This document shows, in pieces, positions 59,188-64,000 of a stretch of DNA of 64,000 nucleotides; the stretch's first letter is position 1, and each line of letters starts with the position of its first letter. Both the position numbers and the translations under genes were made by a program. The notes under the pieces are model-generated. The model did not search any database and had not been told where the DNA came from. It saw only the letters and a program-made list of their open reading frames with translations. The stretch is from Streptomyces sp. NRRL S-337 (GTDB lineage: Bacteria > Actinomycetota > Actinomycetes > Streptomycetales > Streptomycetaceae). The stretch covers positions 84,122 through 148,121 of the forward strand of contig NZ_JOIX01000010.1 in assembly GCF_000720175.1 (NCBI RefSeq), written 5' to 3'.

Positions 59188-59999
59188 CAGCCCTCCCCGG
59201 TCACCAGCAGCTCGCCGGGGTCGGCCACGACCACGTCGGCGCCGTGCCGGCGCAGGGCCGCCGCGCTGATCCGGCCGCCGGTCCGGTCCACGCCCACCAC
59301 CAGCCCGAACCCGCCCCGCCGGCCCGCCTCGACACCGGCCAGCGCGTCCTCCACCACGGCGGTGTCCCGGGGCGGCACGTCCAGCCGCCGGGCCGCCTCC
59401 ACGAACAGCGCCGGGTCCGGTTTGCCGGGCAGGTCCAGCCGGCGCGCCTCGTTGCCGTCCACCACGGCCTGGAACAGCGCCAGCACCCCGGCCGCGGACA
59501 GCAGCTCGGTCGCGTGCCGCGACGCCGAGACCGCCGCGCACGGGACCCGGGCCCGCCGCAGCGCGTCCAGGAGACGCACACTGCCGGGCCAGGCCTCGAT
59601 GGTGTGGGTCCGCAGGCCCGCGGTGAAGAGCTGCTCCTTGCGGGCGGCCAGCGCCCCGACCGTGCCGGAGCCGGGGGCGTCGTCCGCGTCGCCGAGCGGC
59701 AGCTCCAGGCCCCGGGACGCCAGGAAGGCACTCGCCCCGTCCAGCCGCGACCGGCCGTCGACGTGGCGCAGGTAGTCCTCCACGAGGTCGAACGGGCGCT
59801 GGCCGCCGGTGGCCTCCAGGAACGGGTCGAAGGCGTCCTTCCAGGCCGCGGCGTGCAACCGGGCGGAGTCGATGATCACTCCGTCGGTGTCGAGGACCAC
59901 GGCCCGCAGTGAGCGCAGGGCCGTGGCGAGCAACGGCGCACCGGTCATCGTGGCATCCGTTCGTCGCTGTCCGTCGTCGGTCTCGTCGGGTCCGGGCAT
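59187..59999 (-). CDS. HAD-superfamily beta-phosphoglucomutase-like protein
   Basis: A 270-residue HAD hydrolase/mutase. Motif I is VVLDTDGVIIDS (the nucleophile Asp and +2 Asp), the cap lies ~50-140 (RLHAAAWKDAFDPFLEATGG...GRSRLDGASAFL), motif II is AVSAS, motif III LPGKPDPALF and motif IV VVEDALAGVEAGRRGGFGLVVGV. This matches beta-phosphoglucomutases that turn the phosphorylase's glucose 1-phosphate into glucose 6-phosphate. ATG 59999 has GGAAGGA five bases upstream; an internal Met at 59948 lacks a ribosome site. Coupled to the GH65 gene. Confidence 0.87.
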   Translation of the reverse strand: MPGPDETDDGQRRTDATMTGAPLLATALRSLRAVVLDTDGVIIDSARLHAAAWKDAFDPFLEATGGQRPFDLVEDYLRHVDGRSRLDGASAFLASRGLELPLGDADDAPGSGTVGALAARKEQLFTAGLRTHTIEAWPGSVRLLDALRRARVPCAAVSASRHATELLSAAGVLALFQAVVDGNEARRLDLPGKPDPALFVEAARRLDVPPRDTAVVEDALAGVEAGRRGGFGLVVGVDRTGGRISAAALRRHGADVVVADPGELLVTGEG

Positions 60000-60118
60000 C
60001 GGTGTCCTTCCATGGCACCACGCCCGGCAGCCGCGGGCGCGTTTGGACGTGGCGTGCGCCCGTACGCGGGGCGACGATGGGAGGGCGCACCGGGAGCCGG
60101 ACGAGGGGGAGAAGGGCG

Positions 60119-61009
60119 GTGGCGGCCATGGAACGGCCCTTGGTCGTGGGTGTCGACGGTTCGGACCCCGCCCTGCGGGCCCTGGACTGGGCGGTGGACG
60201 AGGCCGCCCTCCACGGGCTGCCGCTGCGGATCGTGCACGCCTCCACCTGGGAGCACTACGAGCCCCCGGAGTCCGGACCGGACGCCGGCGAACCGCCCGG
60301 TGAACAGGTGCTCGCTGAGGCCGTCGCCGGCGCCGCCGTGGAACGCGCCCGCTGCCGCAACGCGGACGTCGAGACCGTGTCCGAGGTGCTGCCCGAGGAG
60401 GCGGTCGACGCCCTGCTGCGCGAGGCCCACTACGCGTACGCGCTGGTCCTGGGCTCCCGCGGACGCGGCGAGGTCCTCGGCCGGCTGCTGGGCTCCGTCG
60501 GGGTGGCGGTCGCGGCCCGGGCCCCGTGCCCGGTCGTGGTGGTGCGCGGTGACCGGGCAGGGCTGGCGGGAAGTCACCGCAGCATCCTGCTCGGGGTCGG
60601 CGAGCCGGCGAAGAGCGCGGAGGCGGTGCGGTTCGCCTTCCGGGAGGCCGAGGCCCGCGGCTGTCTGCTCAAGGCCGTCCGCGCCTGGCGCTGCCCCGCC
60701 CACGAACGCAGCGACGACCCGCCGCTGCTCGCCACCCAGGCGCAGGACTACCACGACAAGCAGGCCGCGGAGCAGCTCGACGCCGCACTGGCGGAGGCGG
60801 CCGCCGAGCACCCGGCCGTCACGGTGCGCCGCACCACCGTCGAGGGGCCGGCGCACAAGGTGCTGGTGCACCGCGCCGCCGCGGCGGACCTCCTCGTCGT
60901 CGGCGCGGGGCACCGCCACGGGCACTTCGGGCTGCCGCTCGGCCGGGTCGCCCACAGCGCGCTGTGCCACGCCGACTGCCCCGTCGCGGTCGTCCCCGAA
61001 CGCGCCTGA
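60119..61009 (+). CDS. Tandem universal stress protein (UspA family)
   Basis: A protein of about 296 residues with two Usp domains (~5-145 and ~150-293). The first has the full ATP-binding pattern GSRGRGEVLGRLLGSVG; the second (GAGHRHGHFGLPLGRVAH) is diverged. The GTG at 60119 is favoured by GGAG seven bases upstream; the ATG at 60128 is the alternative. Divergent from the HAD/GH65 operon. Such proteins accumulate under oxygen limitation or energy stress in Streptomyces and Mycobacterium. Confidence 0.88.
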   Translation: MAAMERPLVVGVDGSDPALRALDWAVDEAALHGLPLRIVHASTWEHYEPPESGPDAGEPPGEQVLAEAVAGAAVERARCRNADVETVSEVLPEEAVDALLREAHYAYALVLGSRGRGEVLGRLLGSVGVAVAARAPCPVVVVRGDRAGLAGSHRSILLGVGEPAKSAEAVRFAFREAEARGCLLKAVRAWRCPAHERSDDPPLLATQAQDYHDKQAAEQLDAALAEAAAEHPAVTVRRTTVEGPAHKVLVHRAAAADLLVVGAGHRHGHFGLPLGRVAHSALCHADCPVAVVPERA

Positions 61010-61084
61010 CGACACCCCTGAGCGGCTCCCCTCACGCCGTGCCACCCCACCCCGCTGTCTCCCGGTCCGCGTCTCCCCGGGCCG

Positions 61085-62431
61085 TCAGGCGTCCGCTCCG
61101 AACGGCGCCAGGGTCTCCCGCTCGGTCCGCCGCCGGACCCGCTCGGTCAGCACGGCCAACCGGTGCGACACCACCGCCCGCACCGGCTGCGGGGACCGGA
61201 TCCGCCGGGCCGACCCGGGCAGCCCGGCGAGATCGGCCGCCAACCGCTGCCGGGCGTCCGCCGGCCGGTACCGCGGCACACAGCGCGCACCCTCCCGCAT
61301 CAGCGTCGCCAGCAGCGGCACGCTGTCCGCGGGCGGCGCCTCGTCGGCCAGCCCGATCACGTCCAGGAAGCCGGGCCTGCGGAACACCTGCTTGCGGCCC
61401 GGCGCGGTCACCTTCGCCGCCGACAGCTTCATCACCGGCCGCCCGTCGTACGCCACGAGCTTGTACGCCGAGTCCAGATACGGCGCGTCGGCGCTCACCC
61501 CCACCCGGGTGCCCACCGCGAAGACGTCGATCGGCGCCCCCGCGGTCACCAGGTCGTGCACCGCGAACTCGTCGAGCCCGCCGCTGGCGACGATGCGGAC
61601 CTGCGGCAGGCCCGCGTTGTCGAGCATCGCGCGGGCCTGCCGCGAGAGCCGGGCCAGGTCCCCGCTGTCCAGCCGGATCGCGGAGCCGTCCCCGATGCCC
61701 AGGGCGGTCAGCACCCGGGCCGCCGCGGCGACCCCGGACGCGGTGTCGTAGGTGTCCACCAGGAAGGTCACCGGCCCGGGGTGGCAGCGCGCGAACGCGG
61801 TGAAGGCCGCCTCCTCGTCCTCGAACGCCTCCACGTACGAGTGCGCCATCGTGCCGACCGCGGGCAGGTCCTCGGCGTGCGCCGCGGCGACGTTGCTGGT
61901 GCCGGCGAAACCCGCCATCGCACCCAGCCGGGCCACCGTGTGGGCCGCCTCGATGCCGTGGGTGCGCCGCAGCGAGAAGTCCACCACCGGCCGCCCGTGC
62001 GCGGCCAGCACACAGCGGGCGCACTTCGACGCGAGGGCGGTCTGATGGCTGAGCTGGTTGAGGACGTACGACTCCAGCAGCTGGGCCTGGGGGAGCGGCG
62101 CGGTGATCTCCAGCAGCGGTTCGCCGGCCAGCACCACATGCCCCTCGGGCACCGCCCGCACCTCGCCCGTGAAGCGCATGCCGAGCAGCGGGGCCACATC
62201 CTCCGCCGGCCGTTGCAGCGTCTCGGCGAACACCTCGACGTCCTCCTGCCCGACCCGGAACCCCTCCAGATGCGCCAGGACGGTCTCGATGCCCGCCGCG
62301 ACCAGAAAGCCCCGCTCCGGCGGCAGTTCCCGGACGAAGCAGCTGAAGGTCGCCGGCCGCACCATGCCCTCGCGCACGTACGACATGGCCATGGTCACCT
62401 CGTAGAGGTCGGTGAGCGTGGCATCCGACAT
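61085..62431 (-). CDS. pncB: Nicotinate phosphoribosyltransferase
   Basis: A 448-residue enzyme of NAD salvage: it joins nicotinate and PRPP, with ATP, to nicotinate mononucleotide. Recognisable segments are LTDLYEVTMAMSYV, TFSCFVRELPPERGFLVAAG, VVDFSLRRTHGIEAAHTVARL, GTMAHSYVEAF, IRLDSGDLARLSRQAR, VASGGLDEFAVHDL and FAVGTRVGVSADAPYLDSAYKLV. GGAAGGAG is six bases before ATG 62431. Its placement beside usp genes and DUF1876 suggests NAD balance under redox stress rather than simple housekeeping. Confidence 0.92.
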   Translation of the reverse strand: MSDATLTDLYEVTMAMSYVREGMVRPATFSCFVRELPPERGFLVAAGIETVLAHLEGFRVGQEDVEVFAETLQRPAEDVAPLLGMRFTGEVRAVPEGHVVLAGEPLLEITAPLPQAQLLESYVLNQLSHQTALASKCARCVLAAHGRPVVDFSLRRTHGIEAAHTVARLGAMAGFAGTSNVAAAHAEDLPAVGTMAHSYVEAFEDEEAAFTAFARCHPGPVTFLVDTYDTASGVAAAARVLTALGIGDGSAIRLDSGDLARLSRQARAMLDNAGLPQVRIVASGGLDEFAVHDLVTAGAPIDVFAVGTRVGVSADAPYLDSAYKLVAYDGRPVMKLSAAKVTAPGRKQVFRRPGFLDVIGLADEAPPADSVPLLATLMREGARCVPRYRPADARQRLAADLAGLPGSARRIRSPQPVRAVVSHRLAVLTERVRRRTERETLAPFGADA

Positions 62432-62473
62432 GGCCGGCTCCTTCCACCCCCGGGCACGGTCCGCCACCGCGGC

Positions 62474-62773
62474 TCAGGCCAGTGCGTCGGTCCAGCCGTA
62501 GGCGGTGCGGGTCTCGTGCCGCGGCGGTGCGGCACCGGCGTCCTCCAGGTCGTCGTCCGCCACCCGCAGCAGCTGCCCGGCCAGGTCCCGCAGCGCCCGC
62601 CCGGCCGCGATCTCCTCCCCGATCTCCGGCACGTCCCGGTCCTCCGGGCTGCGCCGCGCCGTGCCGTGCCCGGTGAAGGTCGCGGCACGGGTACGGAGTT
62701 CCGCGCGGGCCGTGGTCGTGCCGCCCTCCTCGACGAGCTGCAGCCGGACCGGCCACTCGACGATGATCGCCAT
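62474..62773 (-). CDS. DUF1876-type small protein
   Basis: A 99-residue protein with a beta-sheet N-terminus (AIIVEWPVRLQLVEEGGTTTARAELRT), the family stretch GHGTARRSPEDRDVPEIGEEIAAGRALRDLAGQLL, and an acidic/polar tail. The look is DUF1876, a dsRBD-like fold common beside usp genes. Function unknown. GGAGGTGAACC lies right before the ATG. It sits between the nicotinate phosphoribosyltransferase and a usp gene on the same strand. Confidence 0.83.
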   Translation of the reverse strand: MAIIVEWPVRLQLVEEGGTTTARAELRTRAATFTGHGTARRSPEDRDVPEIGEEIAAGRALRDLAGQLLRVADDDLEDAGAAPPRHETRTAYGWTDALA

Positions 62774-62804
62774 GGTTCACCTCCGCTTACGGCCCCTGTC
62801 GTCA

Positions 62805-63686
62805 TCATCCGCCCTTCCCCTCGTACGGCACCACCGCCACCGGGCACGCGGCGTGGTGGACGACCGCCTGCACGATGTGGCCGATCCGCGGCGCGGGCCG
62901 CAGACGGCGGTGGCGGCGCCCGACGACCAGCAGCCCGGCGTCCGTGGTGTCGTGCAACAGCGCCGGCGCCGGGCTCTCCAGCTCCACCCGCGCGTCCACC
63001 GTCACGTCCGGGTACTTCTCCCGCCACGGAGCCAGCGCCCGGGCCAGGTCCGCGCGGGCCACCGCGGCCGCCTCCTCGGCGGCGTACGGCTCCACGCCGC
63101 CGCCCCGGTTGTACGCGAACGACGGCAGGTGCCGGCCGTGCACGGCACGCAGGGTGACGCCGTGCCGCAGCGCGCAGTCGAAGGCGAAGGCGAGCTGCGG
63201 CTCGTGCGGTTCGTGCAGGCCGACCCCGACCACCACGTCACCGACGCGGCCGGCCACCGCGGCCTCCTGCCGGGTGCGGACCAGGACCGTGGGCGTGGTG
63301 GTGCGGGCGATGAGCTGGAGGCCGACCTCACCCAGTACGTACCGCGACACCGGGCCCAGGTCACGGGTGCCCAGGACCAGCAGCTCCGACCGGCCGGCGG
63401 CGTCCGCCAGGGCCTCCAGCGGATCCTTGGGCACGAGCTCCCGCTCCAGCGGAAGGTCCGGGTAGCGGGCCTGGACGGTGCCGGCCACCTCGTCCATCAT
63501 CCGGTGGGGCCAGTAGTTCTGGTCGCGCTCCCCGCCGGGCGGCCCGGCAGGCTCCGGGGCGAGCAGCACCCAGGCGTGCAGCAGCCGCAGCCGGGCCTTG
63601 CGCAGCTGTGCCTCCTGGGCCGCCCACAGAACGGCGGCCGACGACTCCGGCGTACCGTCCACGCCCGCGGTGATGGTCTCCTGCAT
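62805..63686 (-). CDS. Second tandem universal stress protein
   Basis: A 293-residue protein with two Usp domains (~3-140 and ~150-290). The first begins TITAGVDGTPESSAAVLWAAQEAQ and ends LVLGTRDLGPVSRYVLGEVGLQL; the second has LLVVGRRHRRLRPAPRIGHIVQAVVHHAACPVAVVP. Glycine-rich ATP-loop residues are only partly kept in each. GGAG stands seven bases before ATG 63686. It would be first in an operon with the DUF1876 and nicotinate phosphoribosyltransferase genes. Confidence 0.88.
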   Translation of the reverse strand: MQETITAGVDGTPESSAAVLWAAQEAQLRKARLRLLHAWVLLAPEPAGPPGGERDQNYWPHRMMDEVAGTVQARYPDLPLERELVPKDPLEALADAAGRSELLVLGTRDLGPVSRYVLGEVGLQLIARTTTPTVLVRTRQEAAVAGRVGDVVVGVGLHEPHEPQLAFAFDCALRHGVTLRAVHGRHLPSFAYNRGGGVEPYAAEEAAAVARADLARALAPWREKYPDVTVDARVELESPAPALLHDTTDAGLLVVGRRHRRLRPAPRIGHIVQAVVHHAACPVAVVPYEGKGG

Positions 63687-63736
63687 CGCCTCACTCCTCT
63701 CTGGCGGGGGCCTCCTCTCCAGAGTGCGCCGATCCG

Positions 63737-63945
63737 CTGCGCTTGGCTTTCTTCCCACGTACCTGGCTGTTCCGCCGCGGGGGTTGCTCGCCGTTGCGCT
63801 TTGCGGCGCCCCGTACGTACCCGTCTCTCCCGCCGCGGGGCGTCTCGCCGTTGCGCGCTTTGCGGCGCCGCGCACGTAGCTGTCTGCGGCGCCGCGGGGG
63901 TTTCTCGCCGTTGCGCCTGCGGCGGGCTGGGTTTGTGGTGGGTGC
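63737..63945. repeat. Degenerate ~57-60-bp tandem repeats upstream of usp
   Basis: Three to four imperfect units share TTGCGC-(GC)TTTGCGGCGCC, an ACGTA(C/G) core and CCGCCGCGGGG...CTCGCCG. Clear copies begin near 63795 and 63851, with decayed ones on either side. The ~310 bp from 63687 to the window end hold no convincing gene; several frames stay open only because of the repeat. The usp promoter must lie at its proximal edge. Confidence 0.6.
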
Positions 63946-64000
63946 GGTGACGGACCTCCGGGGCCTTGTTCGTGGACTGCTGTCGCTTTACGTCCACGAA

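Noticed and set aside
1..64000. tRNA, rRNA, IS element or prophage
   Set aside because: I looked for cloverleaf-like segments with GGTTCGA-type T loops, transposase or integrase motifs and terminal inverted repeats, and found none convincing. Small structured RNAs cannot be excluded by eye.

Overview
The window is high-GC actinobacterial chromosome, almost certainly Streptomyces. Coding is dense with extreme third-position GC, GTG and TTG starts are frequent, many genes are joined by ATGA/GTGA overlaps, several starts look leaderless (TAGNNT boxes 6-8 nt before the start codon), and the families present are typical of the genus (DUF6381, DUF6328, DUF1876, UdgX, a FUSC/PadR pair, paired universal stress proteins). 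I saw no rRNA, tRNA, CRISPR array or insertion sequence.

Layout. 1-2.3 kb: end of a permease, a choline oxidase (glycine betaine synthesis) and an NmtR-like Ni/Co sensor with a candidate operator. 2.6-8.3 kb: nitrilase-family amidase, aspartate ammonia-lyase, and a coupled GNAT / FadR-type regulator / asparaginase operon; asparaginase plus AspA would convert Asn to Asp to fumarate. 8.6-14.0 kb: a CitA/CitB-type two-component system facing away from a SsuABC/TauABC-like ABC importer.

14.1-23.3 kb is the most unusual region. A minus-strand operon encodes an EndoG-like nuclease, an alpha/beta hydrolase, a small P-loop protein with a degenerate Walker A, a 1004-aa STAND NTPase and two trypsin-like proteases. 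A metacaspase-like peptidase gene diverges from it. The content fits a STAND-centred conflict or programmed-cell-death system.

23.4-37.8 kb: stress and DNA-maintenance genes, namely a small DUF6381 protein, a repeat-bearing membrane protein, a PRC-barrel protein, a tiny hydrophobic protein missed by length filters, DUF6328, a ClpC-like Hsp100, UdgX, a frameshifted Orn/Lys/Arg decarboxylase, a FUSC transporter with divergent PadR, a DEAD-box helicase behind a mini-ORF/hairpin leader, UdgB and an FMN-binding protein.

37.9-56.8 kb: an uncharacterised biosynthetic cluster. Minus arm: ATP-grasp ligase, MFS exporter, stand-alone adenylation protein. Plus arm: stand-alone condensation protein, tandem ATP-grasp, NodU-type carbamoyltransferase, KamA-like radical SAM enzyme, aminotransferase, Cys-His acyltransferase-like domain fused to a carrier protein, free carrier protein, two acyl-CoA dehydrogenase homologues, Sfp-type PPTase, second adenylation protein. 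The logic suggests a carrier-tethered, dehydrogenated and carbamoylated (possibly beta-) amino acid joined into a small peptide without a modular NRPS.

56.8-64.0 kb: a dormancy/redox-type module with GH65 phosphorylase plus beta-phosphoglucomutase-like HAD, two UspA proteins, nicotinate phosphoribosyltransferase and DUF1876, ending in degenerate tandem repeats.
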